A stretch of 64,000 nt of DNA from Streptomyces sp. WAC 01529. Its GTDB lineage: Bacteria; Actinomycetota; Actinomycetes; Streptomycetales; Streptomycetaceae. The position numbers and the translations under genes are program-made. This document shows, in pieces, positions 7,433 to 17,056 of this stretch (position 1 is the first letter of the stretch; the number at the start of each line of letters is the position of its first letter). The notes beneath the pieces were generated by a model. That model had not been told where the DNA came from. It did no database searches and worked only from the letters and a program-made list of their open reading frames with translations. The stretch covers positions 6,599,001 through 6,663,000 of the forward strand of contig NZ_CP029617.1 in assembly GCF_003945545.1 (NCBI RefSeq), given 5' to 3'.

Positions 7433-9913
7433 TCAGAGCCCGTCGGCCTCTCCCCCTATGCTCTCCGGGGCCGAATCTCCTCCAGAGTCGGCGATCCGCT
7501 CCAGGAGCGTCACCGGCGAGGCCGTGAAAAGGTCCGCCACGCGCGCGTGGCCCTCGAACTCCCGGCCGGGGGTCAGCAGATCCGTCCATCGCCCTGCCGG
7601 AAGCGGAAGTTCCGTCTCTCGCCAGCCACCTTCCTCCGCCAGCCGCAGGGACAGCCGCGTCACCGCGACCACCACCTCGCCGGAGCGAGCGAACGCCACG
7701 CAGTGCGCGGCGCCGGGGCCCTCGGCCGTCAGGGGTTCGTAGGTCCCCGCGTCCCCGAACAGCTCCGGGCGCCGCCCGCGCAGCCGCAGCGCCGCCGCGG
7801 TGAGCGCCAGCTTCTCCTCCGAGAGGTCAGCGCGCTCCGGCCGCGCGTCGAGCCGCTCCAGGGCCTTTGGCCGAAAGCGCGCGGGCGTCCGGTTGTCCGG
7901 GTCGACCAGCGCGCGGTACTCACCCTCCGTCCCCTGATAGAGGTCGGGCACCCCGGGCATCGTCAGATGCAGGAGCGCCGCCCCCAGGACGTTCACCCGC
8001 ACATGGGGTGCCAGCTCCCGCGCGAGGGCCGCGACGGCGGACTGCGGCGCCCCGCACGGCCCCGCCTCCACAAAGGCCCCCACGGCCTTCTCGTACGCCT
8101 CGTCGGGCTCGGTCCAACTGGTGTGCAGCCCCGCCTCCCGCACATGCTTCAGGAGCGCGTCCCGCAGCCGTGTGTCGTCCGGGACGCCGAAGCCGACCGC
8201 CGTCTGCCAGGCGGCCCACGCCAGCTGGGGGTCGGGCGCGCGGACGCCCCCCTCGCGCGCGGTCCGCTCCGTCACCTCGGCGAGAAGGGCGGCCCAGCGG
8301 TCCGGGCACTGCGCCAGGACGGAGATGGCCGCGCGCACGTCGGCGCTGCGCTTGGTGTCATGGGTCGTCAGGACCGTGCCCGTATAGGGCCAGTCGCGCT
8401 GCACGCGCGCGCAGTACGCGTGGAACTCCTCCACGGAGACCGCGGGTCGCTCGGGCGCCCCGCCCACCTCCGCCGCCGACAGGAGCGGCGCGTGCCGGTA
8501 GAACGCGGTGTCCTCCACGGCCTTGGCGCGCAGCGCGGACGCGGTCTGCGCGAACCGCGCGCGGAACGCCGCCACCGCGGCCCCCCGGCTCCCGTCCACC
8601 GCCCCGGCCCTGCCAAGGACCAGATCCCGTACGACATCGACCGTCCGGGCCTCCTCGGGCACGCTGAAGGCGGCCCTGGCCTCCGCGGCGGCCGCCGCGG
8701 TCAGGACCGTCTCGGGGGCGGCGCCCCCGGACACGTAAGGCCGGTAGACGGGAAGCCGCACGAGCAGTTCCCGCAGGGCCGTGCGCAGCGCCCACGGGGC
8801 GTGGTCCCGCAGGGTGGGGTCGGCCGCGCAGATCGCGGCGGCCGCGCGCGTGAGACGGTCGACCTCGGCGGCCAGCTCGTGCGTGATGACCCGGTACGCG
8901 GCGCGGCGCACCGTCGCGGCCCACTCACCGCCCCGGTCGGTGGGCGGCGCGGCGAAGCGGCGGTACTGGCCGAGGAGTTCCCCCGTGCCCGCCGGGTCGG
9001 TGAGGACGCCGTCGAGATGGCGCAGCGCGTCGTAGCCGGTGGTGCCGGCGACCGGCCAGGCGGCGGGCAGGTGCTCGCCGTCGCCGAGGATCTTCTCGAC
9101 GACCGTCCAGCGCCCGCCGGTCGCCTCGTGCAACTTCTGGAGGTAGGCCCCCGGGTCCGCGAGCCCGTCGGGGTGATCGATCCGCAGCCCGTCGACGACG
9201 CCTTCGCGGAGCAGCTGGAGGATCTTCCCGTGGGTCGCGTCGAAGACCTCCGGCTCCTCGACGCGCACGCCGATGAGATCCGAGATGGTGAAGAAACGCC
9301 GGTAGTTGAGGTCCGTACGGGCAAGTCTCCACCAGGACAGGCGGTACCACTGGGCGTCCAGAAGCTCGGGCAGCGGCAGCCCTTCCGTGCCCTCGCGGAT
9401 GGGGAACGCGTGTTCGTGGTAGCGCAGGACGTCCCCGTCGACCCGCAGCGCCGTCAGCTCGTCCCCGAGCCGCGCCCCCAGGAAGGGCAGCAGGACGCGT
9501 CCGCCGCCCGCCTCCCAGTCGATGTCGAACCAGCGGGCGTACGGCGAACGGGGCCCCTCGCGCAGCACCTCCCAGAGCGCGTGGTTGTGGCGCGGCACCG
9601 CCGCCATGTGGTTCGGCACGATGTCCACGATCAGGCCGAGCCCGGCCTCGTGGGCGGTGCGGGCAAGGGACCGCAGCCCGTCCTCCCCGCCGAGTTCGTC
9701 CCGCACGCGCGCGTGGTCGACGACGTCGTAGCCGTGCGTCGACCCGGGGACCGCCTGGAGGACCGGCGACAGATGCAGATGCGAGACACCGAGCGAGGCG
9801 AGGTGGGGTACCGCGGCCTCGGCGGCGGCGAAGGGGAACTCCGGCTGCAACTGGAGCCGGTACGTGGCGGTCGGCGAAGGAGGCACCGCGGGCCTGGAGC
9901 GCTCTGACGTCAT
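7433..9913 (-). CDS. treY: Malto-oligosyltrehalose synthase
   Basis: TreY (826 aa, GH13_26) rearranges the reducing-end alpha-1,4 link of maltodextrins into an alpha,alpha-1,1 link, giving the TreZ substrate. The sequence opens with TATYRLQLQPEFPF and shows the family blocks SHLHLSPVLQAVPGSTHGYD, DIVPNHMA, the nucleophile region LRIDHPDGLADP, and VLTTHDTKRSADVRA (split: VLTTHDTKRS, ADVRA). Length fits the family. The ATG at 9913 is the first in-frame start, with a short Pro-rich lead-in. TreZ lies downstream on the same strand with three genes between; GlgX, the debranching enzyme that supplies linear chains, is upstream. Confidence 0.96.
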   Translation of the reverse strand: MTSERSRPAVPPSPTATYRLQLQPEFPFAAAEAAVPHLASLGVSHLHLSPVLQAVPGSTHGYDVVDHARVRDELGGEDGLRSLARTAHEAGLGLIVDIVPNHMAAVPRHNHALWEVLREGPRSPYARWFDIDWEAGGGRVLLPFLGARLGDELTALRVDGDVLRYHEHAFPIREGTEGLPLPELLDAQWYRLSWWRLARTDLNYRRFFTISDLIGVRVEEPEVFDATHGKILQLLREGVVDGLRIDHPDGLADPGAYLQKLHEATGGRWTVVEKILGDGEHLPAAWPVAGTTGYDALRHLDGVLTDPAGTGELLGQYRRFAAPPTDRGGEWAATVRRAAYRVITHELAAEVDRLTRAAAAICAADPTLRDHAPWALRTALRELLVRLPVYRPYVSGGAAPETVLTAAAAAEARAAFSVPEEARTVDVVRDLVLGRAGAVDGSRGAAVAAFRARFAQTASALRAKAVEDTAFYRHAPLLSAAEVGGAPERPAVSVEEFHAYCARVQRDWPYTGTVLTTHDTKRSADVRAAISVLAQCPDRWAALLAEVTERTAREGGVRAPDPQLAWAAWQTAVGFGVPDDTRLRDALLKHVREAGLHTSWTEPDEAYEKAVGAFVEAGPCGAPQSAVAALARELAPHVRVNVLGAALLHLTMPGVPDLYQGTEGEYRALVDPDNRTPARFRPKALERLDARPERADLSEEKLALTAAALRLRGRRPELFGDAGTYEPLTAEGPGAAHCVAFARSGEVVVAVTRLSLRLAEEGGWRETELPLPAGRWTDLLTPGREFEGHARVADLFTASPVTLLERIADSGGDSAPESIGGEADGL

Positions 9914-9994
9914 GCGAAGGTACGTACCCGTCCCGGCGGCTTTCGTGTCATCGGCTCATGCGTCTCCGCACGACGGCGTCGTTAGCGTCGGACG

Positions 9995-11296
9995 ATGGCT
10001 TCGAGAACGCGGGACGCGTATCGCACGGTGATCGGCATGACGGGAGCGCTGCTGCCCGCCGTCTCGTTCCTCGGCAGGCTCCCCGTGGCCATGATCCAGT
10101 TCGGCAGCGTGCTCCTGGTGACGGAGACCAGCGGTTCACTGGCCACCGGCGGCACCGTCGCCTGCGCGCTCGCGCTGGGCCAGGTGGGCGCGGGGCCCTT
10201 CGTCGGGCGCCTCGCGGACCGGCACGGCCAGCGGGCGGTGGTGCTCGCCTTCTCGCTCGTCAACGCCGTGGCGATCGCCGCGTACACCGCGGGCGCCGTC
10301 GCGGACCTGCCCACGCTGGCCCTCGTCGCCCTGGGCGTCCTGGCGGGCGCCACGATCCCGGGGATCGGCCCGCTCGCCAGGGCCCGCGTCGTCCCGCTGG
10401 TGCGCGCGAACGGCGGCGACGACCGGCTGGCGGGCACGGTGCTCTCCCTGGAGAGCACCATGGATGAGCTGTCCTTCGTGCTCGGCCCCGCCCTGGTGGG
10501 CCTCGCGGCGGTCGCGGGCCACCCCGCGTACGCGTTCGGCGCGGCCGCCCTCCTGGTCGCCGTCTGCGGCACGGTCTTCGCGCTGCACCCCACGGGACGC
10601 ACCGCCAAGGGGGCCCCGAGAGGACCGGCACGCGCGCGTGGGGCACGGCCGCCGCTGCCGCGCTCGGTGTACGTGGTGCGCGTGGGGCTCCTCTTCCTGG
10701 GGGTGCTGCTCGGCGCCTGCGGGGCGGGGATCACCGCGCTGACCGAGGAGCTGGGGCAGCCGGGGCAGGCCGGGCTCGTGTACGCGGCGATGGGCGTCAT
10801 GAGCGCCGTCGTGGGACTCTCCATGGCCGCGCTGCCCGAGCGCTTCGGGCTGCTCGCGCGCTGGCGGGCGGCGACGGCGGCGGCCGCCCTCCTGTCGCTG
10901 CCCCTGGTGTGGACCGACAGCCTGGTGGGCCTCTACGTGGTGGTGACCTTCTTCGGCGCGATCTATGCCCCGAACCTCATCACGGGCTTCGCGCTGACCG
11001 AGCGTGCCGTGCCGTCGAGGCGGCTCGCGGAGGGCATGACGTTCGCGGCGAGCGCGTTCGTCGGCGGCCAGGCCGTGACGCTGGCGGTGGCCGGGCGGCT
11101 CGCCGAGGCCCACGGGGCGGGGGCGGCGTTCGCCCTGGGGAGCGCGGCCGCGGCGGGCGCGTTCGTGGTGGCCCTGATAGCCCGCCACGAACCGCCCCGC
11201 CGGCAACCGGCCCCCGCGGAACCGCCCCGCTCCGAAGCCCTCCCTCAGCCGCCCAGCGCCCCCGCCCCCGTCACGCCGGACGCTGCAAGACCGTAA
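9995..11296 (+). CDS. MFS transporter
   Basis: This 433-residue protein has about 12 hydrophobic helices and the major facilitator loop motif between helices 2 and 3 (GRLADRHGQR). The C-terminal tail is Pro/Ala-rich and cytoplasmic. The arrangement resembles actinobacterial drug- or metabolite-efflux members, but the substrate cannot be read from sequence. It is divergent from treY, with 81 bases between, and convergent with glgX, whose stop codon lies inside its last 26 bases. That overlap leaves no room for an independent terminator between the two. Confidence 0.88.
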   Translation: MASRTRDAYRTVIGMTGALLPAVSFLGRLPVAMIQFGSVLLVTETSGSLATGGTVACALALGQVGAGPFVGRLADRHGQRAVVLAFSLVNAVAIAAYTAGAVADLPTLALVALGVLAGATIPGIGPLARARVVPLVRANGGDDRLAGTVLSLESTMDELSFVLGPALVGLAAVAGHPAYAFGAAALLVAVCGTVFALHPTGRTAKGAPRGPARARGARPPLPRSVYVVRVGLLFLGVLLGACGAGITALTEELGQPGQAGLVYAAMGVMSAVVGLSMAALPERFGLLARWRAATAAAALLSLPLVWTDSLVGLYVVVTFFGAIYAPNLITGFALTERAVPSRRLAEGMTFAASAFVGGQAVTLAVAGRLAEAHGAGAAFALGSAAAAGAFVVALIARHEPPRRQPAPAEPPRSEALPQPPSAPAPVTPDAARP

Positions 11297-13379
11297 GGCT
11301 GCGGTCGGTCAGCGTCAGCCGGTCGCCCGCCCGCACCTTCGGCCCCGGCTCCAGCGGCACACCGTCCGCACGCGCCGTGTCGACCACGACCTGCCACTGG
11401 CGGCCGTGGTTGACCGGCACCACGAACTCCAGCGGCTCCGGCGAGGCGTTGAACATCAGCAGGAACGAGTCGTCGGAGATCCGCTCGCCACGCGGCCCCG
11501 GCTCCGAGATCGCGTTGCCGTTCAGGAACACGCTCAGCGCCCGCGCGTGCGAGGCGTCCCAGTCGTGCTGTTCCATCTCCCCGCCTTCCGGAGTGAACCA
11601 GGCGATGTCGGACAGCTCGTCGCGCGTGCCCTGCACCGGGCGGCCGTGGAAGAACCGGCGCCTGCGGAAGACCGGGTGGTCCCGCCGCAGCATCGCCATC
11701 GCGCGCGTGAAGGCCAGTATCGGACTCTCGCCGTCCGGCCAGCGCACCCACGCCACTTCGTTGTCCTGGCAGTACGCGTTGTTGTTGCCGCCCTGCGTGC
11801 GCGCGAACTCGTCGCCGTGGCTGAGCATCGGCACGCCCTGGGAGAGCATCAGCGTCGCGATGAAGTTCCGCATCTGCCGCTCGCGCAGCGCCAGCACGGC
11901 CGGATCGTCCGTCTCGCCCTCGGTGCCGCAGTTCCAGGAGCGGTTGTGGCTCTCACCGTCCTGGTTGTTCTCGCCGTTCGCGTGGTTGTGCTTCTCGTTG
12001 TACGAGACGAGGTCGTGCAGCGTGAAACCGTCGTGGCAGGTGGTGAAGTTGATGGACGCCAGCGGGCGGCGCCCGTCGTCCTGGTAGAGATCGGAGGAAC
12101 CGGTCAGCCGGGACGCGAACTCCGCGAGGGTGCGCGGCTCGCCCCGCCACAGATCGCGCACGGTGTCGCGGTACATGCCGTTCCACTCGGCCCACAGGGG
12201 CGGGAAGTTGCCCACCTGGTAGCCGCCCTCGCCGACGTCCCAGGGCTCGGCGATCAGCTTCACCTGGCTGACCACCGGGTCCTGCTGGACGAGGTCGAAG
12301 AACGACGACAGGCGGTCCACCTCGTGGAACTGGCGCGCGAGCGTCGCCGCGAGGTCGAAGCGGAAGCCGTCCACCCGCATCTCCGTGACCCAGTACCGCA
12401 GCGAGTCCATGATCATCTGGAGCACGTGCGGCGAGCGCATCAGCAGTGAGTTGCCCGTCCCCGTGGTGTCCATGTAGTAGCGGGGATCGTCCATCAGGCG
12501 GTAGTACGAGGCGTTGTCCAGGCCCTTGTAGGACAAGGTGGGGCCCAGGTGGTTGCCCTCGGCCGTGTGGTTGTAGACGACGTCCAGGATCACCTCGATG
12601 TTCGCCTCGTGCAGCGCCTTCACGGCCTGCTTGAACTCCAGGACCTGCTCGCCGCGGTCGCCCCAGGAGGCGTACGCGTTGTGGGGGGCGAAGAAGCCGA
12701 CCGTGTTGTAGCCCCAGTAGTTGTTCAGGCCCATGTCCACCAGCCGGTGGTCGTTCACGAACTGGTGGACCGGCATCAGCTCCAGGGCGGTCACTCCCAG
12801 TCCCGTGAGGTGCTCGATGATCGCCGGGTGGCCCAGGGCCGCGTACGAACCGCGCAGTTCGTCCGGAAGGTCCGGGTGCAGCATCGTCAGGCCCTTCACA
12901 TGGGCCTCGTAGAGCACGGTCTCGTGGTACGGGGTGCGGGGCGGCCGGTCGTCGCCCCAGTCGAAGTACGGGTTGACCACCACCGACGTCATCATGTGCG
13001 GCGCCGAGTCCAGGTCGTTGCGCCGGCCGGGGTCCTCGAAGTGGTAGCCGTACACCTCCTCGCCCCAGTCGATGCGCCCGCTCACCGCGCGCGCGTACGG
13101 ATCGAGCAGCAGCTTCGCGGAGTTGCAGCGGTGCCCCTGCTCGGGTGCGTAGGGGCCGTGCGCCCGCAAGCCGTACCGCTGTCCCGGCATGACGCCGGGG
13201 AGGTAGGCATGGCGCACGAACGCGTCGGACTCGCGCAGCTCGACGGCCGTCTCCGACCCGTCGTCGTGCAGGAGACACAGCTCCATGCGCTCTGCGGCCT
13301 CGGAGAAGACCGCGAAATTCGTGCCGGCTCCGTCGTACGTGGCACCTAAGGGGTACGCCTGCCCAGGCCAGACCTGCAT
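11271..13379 (-). CDS. glgX: Glycogen debranching enzyme GlgX
   Basis: GlgX (702 aa, GH13_11) hydrolyses alpha-1,6 branches of glycogen or maltodextrin. The opening MQVWPGQAYPLGATYDG begins a CBM48 domain. The catalytic barrel follows, with DVVYNHTAEG, the nucleophile Asp in FRFDLAATL, the acid Glu in LIAEPWDVG and the third Asp in NFTTCHDGFT. The ATG at 13379 has GAAAGAG upstream and gives normal length; the start at 13421 is rejected. In actinobacteria this enzyme serves as TreX for the TreYZ route. Its 3' end overlaps the convergent MFS gene. Confidence 0.96.
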   Translation of the reverse strand: MQVWPGQAYPLGATYDGAGTNFAVFSEAAERMELCLLHDDGSETAVELRESDAFVRHAYLPGVMPGQRYGLRAHGPYAPEQGHRCNSAKLLLDPYARAVSGRIDWGEEVYGYHFEDPGRRNDLDSAPHMMTSVVVNPYFDWGDDRPPRTPYHETVLYEAHVKGLTMLHPDLPDELRGSYAALGHPAIIEHLTGLGVTALELMPVHQFVNDHRLVDMGLNNYWGYNTVGFFAPHNAYASWGDRGEQVLEFKQAVKALHEANIEVILDVVYNHTAEGNHLGPTLSYKGLDNASYYRLMDDPRYYMDTTGTGNSLLMRSPHVLQMIMDSLRYWVTEMRVDGFRFDLAATLARQFHEVDRLSSFFDLVQQDPVVSQVKLIAEPWDVGEGGYQVGNFPPLWAEWNGMYRDTVRDLWRGEPRTLAEFASRLTGSSDLYQDDGRRPLASINFTTCHDGFTLHDLVSYNEKHNHANGENNQDGESHNRSWNCGTEGETDDPAVLALRERQMRNFIATLMLSQGVPMLSHGDEFARTQGGNNNAYCQDNEVAWVRWPDGESPILAFTRAMAMLRRDHPVFRRRRFFHGRPVQGTRDELSDIAWFTPEGGEMEQHDWDASHARALSVFLNGNAISEPGPRGERISDDSFLLMFNASPEPLEFVVPVNHGRQWQVVVDTARADGVPLEPGPKVRAGDRLTLTDRSLTVLQRPA

Positions 13380-13463
13380 GAATATGACTCTTTCACTAAC
13401 GCCCCCTCGGGTTGGGGCCACATTGGCCAGAGTCTCCCCGAAAGTGGGGCAACCACCCTTGAG

Positions 13464-13494
13464 TTGAACCCGTCTAACCGTCCGACCACATACT
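13464..13494 (+). promoter_or_regulatory. Possible promoter of the amine oxidase pair
   Basis: TTGAAC at 13464-13469 and CATACT at 13489-13494, 19 bases apart, lie 44 bases before the first gene of the pair. The spacing is slightly long and the -10 is weak, so this is a guess based only on position and partial consensus. Confidence 0.3.
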
Positions 13495-13537
13495 CGGCTT
13501 GCCCACGAATGGGGCGCCAGAGGAGTAGGGGGAGTAA

Positions 13538-14329
13538 GTGCGAGAGATAGTCAGACGCCACCTCGGGAAGGTGGTGGCGGGCGCGGCGGTCGCGGCGACC
13601 GCGACGGCCGTACTGGTAGGCGTCAATCTGCCGGGTTCGGAGGCGGGCGCGTCGGGGGACCGCCAGGCCAACGCGGCAGCGGCGAAGCAGGACGCCATCG
13701 CCAAGGACGGTGTCGTCGAGGCGGCGCCCGAGGAGGGCGCCAAGGGCATCGGCAGCGACCCGCTGACCGACGAGGAGATCGAGCGCGCGGAGAAGGCCTC
13801 GGTCAACGGCCAGCTGCGCTCCAGCGCCCGGGACGTGGAGGGGGACCGCGGCCCGCAGCTGCTGTCCACGAACCTCAGCGAGCCGGACCCGGCAGGCACC
13901 GGGGCAGCGGCCCCGCGCCGGGCCGAAGTCGTCTACTACGACTACAAGAAGGACGCCGTCATCACCAAGACGGTCAACCTGGACTCCGGCAAGGTGGACG
14001 ACACGACCACCGCGCAGAACGTCCAGCCGCCACCCAGCCAGGACGAGCTGGCCGAGGGCGCCAGGCTGCTGATCGGCGACCCGCTCGGCAAGGGCCTGAA
14101 GAAAGACTTCAAGCACGCCACGGGCAAGGCGCTGACCGGCCCGGACCAGCTCCAGCTGAGCGGCATGGTCTTCCGCAAGGAGACCGTCAAGCGGGTGCCC
14201 TCCGACCTGGCCGAGTGCGGCAAGCACCGCTGCCTCCAGGTCGTCACGAAGGTCAAGAACGGCCCGTGGATCGACACCAGGTCCCTCGTCGTCGACCTGA
14301 GCACCCGCACCATCGGCCGCCTCGGCTGA
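13538..14329 (+). CDS. Secreted protein resembling the N2/N3 region of copper amine oxidase
   Basis: This 263-residue protein begins with a basic segment and a hydrophobic helix (about residues 11-30), consistent with a signal peptide or anchor. The region from about residue 125 (RRAEVVYYDY) shows a strand-turn pattern like the N2 and N3 domains of copper amine oxidases: a substrate-like VNLDSGKV strand, then NVQPPPSQDELAEGARLL, close to the family GVQP...EE block, and a final VVDLSTRTIGRL strand. A Cys pair (CGKHRC) may be disulfide-bonded. The next gene encodes the missing catalytic domain, 64 bases downstream, so the two may form one enzyme. Some databases call such proteins tyramine oxidase subunit B; I use that only as a hint. 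Confidence 0.6.
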   Translation: MREIVRRHLGKVVAGAAVAATATAVLVGVNLPGSEAGASGDRQANAAAAKQDAIAKDGVVEAAPEEGAKGIGSDPLTDEEIERAEKASVNGQLRSSARDVEGDRGPQLLSTNLSEPDPAGTGAAAPRRAEVVYYDYKKDAVITKTVNLDSGKVDDTTTAQNVQPPPSQDELAEGARLLIGDPLGKGLKKDFKHATGKALTGPDQLQLSGMVFRKETVKRVPSDLAECGKHRCLQVVTKVKNGPWIDTRSLVVDLSTRTIGRLG

Positions 14330-14393
14330 TTCCGGCCGGCCGCGCAGCACACCACAGACCAACTTCTCCTCGTACGAGGGAGTTCACTCCACC

Positions 14394-15710
14394 ATGCACG
14401 TCAACAGAGTTTCGCGCGCCCGCAAACAGGCCGCCCTGGCCGTCGCGGTCTCCGCGCTCCTCGGCGGCGCCCTGAGCGTCGCCGCCCCCGCCTCCGCCGC
14501 CCCCAAGGCGCCCGGCGCGCCCGCCCCGGCGGCCGACTGCAGCGACGCCTACAAGATCGAGCAGACCGTCGACGGCGGCACGACCTGGCGCATGTGCTGG
14601 CACTACAACACGCTCTCGGGCCTGATACTCGACAAGATCAGCTACCAGCCCAAGGGCGAGGCGAAGCCGATACCCGTCCTCACCAGCGCCCGGCTCGCCC
14701 AGGTGCACGTCCCCTACGACGACGGCAAGGCCGAGTACGACGACGTCACCGGCACCGACTTCGGCCAGGCGCTGCAGAACCTCCAGCCCGGCGAGTGCCC
14801 CGGCGGCACCATCAAGACCGTCAAGGTCCCCGACCGGGGCAACGTGAAGGGCCTGTGCACCACCACGCGCGCGCGTGGGCACGCGTACCGCCTCAACGAC
14901 GACATGAGCACCGGCGGCAACGGCAAGGTCTACGCCGGCCAGGGCAAGGACCTGCTCGTCTACACCGTGAACAAGGCCTCCTGGTACGAGTACATCACCG
15001 AGTGGCGCTTCTCGTCGGACGGCACCATCACCTCGAACGTGGGCGCGACCGGCAGCCTCTCGCCGTACGACTACGACGGCGGGGACGACCGCGGCTGGCC
15101 CATCGGCAAGGGCGACCAGGCCAAGGCCGAGAGCCACGCCCACAACGTCTTCTGGCGGCTCAACTTCGGCCTCGACGGCTCCCCGAAGGCCAAGGTCGAG
15201 CAGTACGACTCCAAGGTCACCGCGCCCGCCAACCAGGGCAGCCCCACCACGAAGACCACCCGCACCAAGGTCACCAAGGAACTCGCCGGTGACCGCAAGG
15301 ACATGCGCTGGTGGCGCGTGGTCAGCGGGGCCGGCAAGAACAAGGACGGCCACCCCCGTTCGTACGAGATCGTGCCCGGGGCCAGCACCAAGCACGCCGG
15401 ACGCCCCTTCACCAAGCACGACGTGTACTTCACCGAGTACAAGAAGTGCGAGCAGTACGCGAGCAACAACATCGGCTGTCCCGGTGGCGCTCCCGCCAGC
15501 GTCGACAAGTGGGTGAACGGCCAGAACCTCACCCACCCCATCACCTGGGTCAACATCGGTTTCCACCACATCGCCCGTGACGAGGACCAGCAGCCGATGC
15601 CGGTCCACTGGCAGGGCTTCTCGCTGGCCGCGCGCGACGTCACCGCTATGAGCCCGCTCACTCCGCAGGATCTGGCGGACCAGAACGGACAACCCCCGAT
15701 GGGTGGTTGA
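14394..15710 (+). CDS. Secreted copper amine oxidase catalytic domain homolog
   Basis: This 438-residue protein has a signal peptide (cleavage near ASAA, residue 35) and then only the catalytic beta-sandwich of a copper amine oxidase, against about 640 residues for the full enzyme. The topaquinone-precursor motif is present as WYEY with the Tyr at 198, but the usual Asn before it is Trp197. Copper ligands are visible as HAH at 248-250, followed by WRLNFGLDG, and His392 in FHHIARDEDQQPMP. VPYDDGKAEYDD probably carries the catalytic Asp. It would oxidise amines outside the cell if the cofactor forms. The N2/N3-like domains appear to be supplied by the gene just upstream. Confidence 0.75.
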   Translation: MHVNRVSRARKQAALAVAVSALLGGALSVAAPASAAPKAPGAPAPAADCSDAYKIEQTVDGGTTWRMCWHYNTLSGLILDKISYQPKGEAKPIPVLTSARLAQVHVPYDDGKAEYDDVTGTDFGQALQNLQPGECPGGTIKTVKVPDRGNVKGLCTTTRARGHAYRLNDDMSTGGNGKVYAGQGKDLLVYTVNKASWYEYITEWRFSSDGTITSNVGATGSLSPYDYDGGDDRGWPIGKGDQAKAESHAHNVFWRLNFGLDGSPKAKVEQYDSKVTAPANQGSPTTKTTRTKVTKELAGDRKDMRWWRVVSGAGKNKDGHPRSYEIVPGASTKHAGRPFTKHDVYFTEYKKCEQYASNNIGCPGGAPASVDKWVNGQNLTHPITWVNIGFHHIARDEDQQPMPVHWQGFSLAARDVTAMSPLTPQDLADQNGQPPMGG

Positions 15711-15814
15711 GAAAACACCCTGTGCATCCGGCTGCACCGCCCGCCGCTCCCGGAGTACCCTTCCTTGATCGTTGACCGGGGGAGTGGCCAGGGGGAGCGG
15801 AAGGCGGTGCGCGG

Positions 15815-17056
15815 GTGAGCTCGGGTGGGCGGGAGCTGCCCCCTGGTGACGAGGGTCACGAGGGGGGCTCCGCGGACGTACCCGCCGGAGCGGTCTCCCT
15901 GGCACGGCCGATGGAGACGGGATCTCAGATCGGACCGGAACTGGACTGGGGCCCCGACGCCTGGCGCGAGGTCCGTACGCGCGCCCAGCGTGCCGGGCGC
16001 GCCTACATCTGGCTGAATCTGGTGGAGCAGCGGCTGCGCGCGGTCGTGGCCGCTGTTCTGCGCCCCGTCTACGAACCCGTCCACGCCGACGACTGGGTGG
16101 TGGCCGCGGCCGGTCCCGCGGGGCAGGAGTGGGTGCAGCGGGCGGTCGCCGTACGGGAAGTGAGCCGCCGCAAGGGGTACTTGCTCGACCCCGCCGACGA
16201 CAACGTCCTCAGCTTCCTCACACTGCCCCAGCTGCGCGAGCTGATGGTGCAGCACTGGCCGTGCTTCGAGCCGTACCTCGACGACCGGCGCGACGTGGAA
16301 CTGGCCCTGGACGAGCTGGAGGTCACGCGCAACGTCGTCTCGCGCAACCGCGCCCTCTCCGAGGCGGTCCTCGCCCAGGCCGAGCGCGCCTCGGCCAGAC
16401 TTCTGGACATTCTCGGCGCGGGCACCGACACGCCCTCCGCGCGCCGCCTTCCCGTCGACGCCGTCGAGGACATGGTGGGCGACCGGTACGCGGACGTGGT
16501 GGCGGTGCACTCGGACCGCGTACGCCTGCTGCGGCAGTTCCCCGCGGAGGACATCTTCGGCGGGGCCCGCCGCCTCGACGCGATCGGCATCGGCCTCAAC
16601 CTCCTCGTGCAGAACTTCTCGGGGCGGCGTCTGGTGCGGCTCGCGGAGTCCGGCTGCCGGGTGCGGCTGCTCTTCCTCAACCCGGCGAGCAGCGCGGTCA
16701 AGCGCAGGGAGCGGGAACTGGGCATCAAGAAGGGCGAATTGAGCCGTTCCGTCGAGATGAACATCCTGCACACGCGCAGGGTCCGGGCGCGGCTGCGCGA
16801 TCCGGGGGCCTTCGAGATCCAGGTCTTCGACGAGACGCCCCGCTTCACCGCGTACCTGGTCGACGGGGACGGCGCGGACGGCATCGCCGTCGTGCAGTCG
16901 TATCTGCGCAGGACGCGCGGCATGGAGGCGCCGGTGCTCGTGCTGCGCGGCGGCGGGCGCGTGGTGAAATCGGACGATCTGGGTGAGGGTGGGCTTTTCT
17001 CCACATATCGCGAGGAGTTCGAGCTGGCGTGGGCGGACTCCCGACCGGTGTCGTGA
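15815..17056 (+). CDS. SAV2148-type HEPN and phospholipase-D-like protein
   Basis: This 413-residue protein matches the conserved actinobacterial family named after SAV2148. The N-terminal two thirds (about 50-190) are all-helical with an R-x5-H element (RELMVQH), as in HEPN RNase-like folds. The C-terminal part (about 225-410) has the alternating strands of a PLD-like or phospholipid-binding module (CRVRLLFLNPASSAV, split as CRVRLLFLNP and ASSAV). The combination suggests RNA cleavage or a signalling role, but no activity is established here. The GTG at 15815 has GGAGCGG upstream. It precedes the exonuclease gene with a 102-base gap, and they may be unrelated. Confidence 0.75.
   Translation: MSSGGRELPPGDEGHEGGSADVPAGAVSLARPMETGSQIGPELDWGPDAWREVRTRAQRAGRAYIWLNLVEQRLRAVVAAVLRPVYEPVHADDWVVAAAGPAGQEWVQRAVAVREVSRRKGYLLDPADDNVLSFLTLPQLRELMVQHWPCFEPYLDDRRDVELALDELEVTRNVVSRNRALSEAVLAQAERASARLLDILGAGTDTPSARRLPVDAVEDMVGDRYADVVAVHSDRVRLLRQFPAEDIFGGARRLDAIGIGLNLLVQNFSGRRLVRLAESGCRVRLLFLNPASSAVKRRERELGIKKGELSRSVEMNILHTRRVRARLRDPGAFEIQVFDETPRFTAYLVDGDGADGIAVVQSYLRRTRGMEAPVLVLRGGGRVVKSDDLGEGGLFSTYREEFELAWADSRPVS

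Noticed and set aside
7547..9907. Long plus-strand ORF of 786 residues
   Set aside because: It is the antisense shadow of treY, which has clear GH13 motifs on the minus strand.
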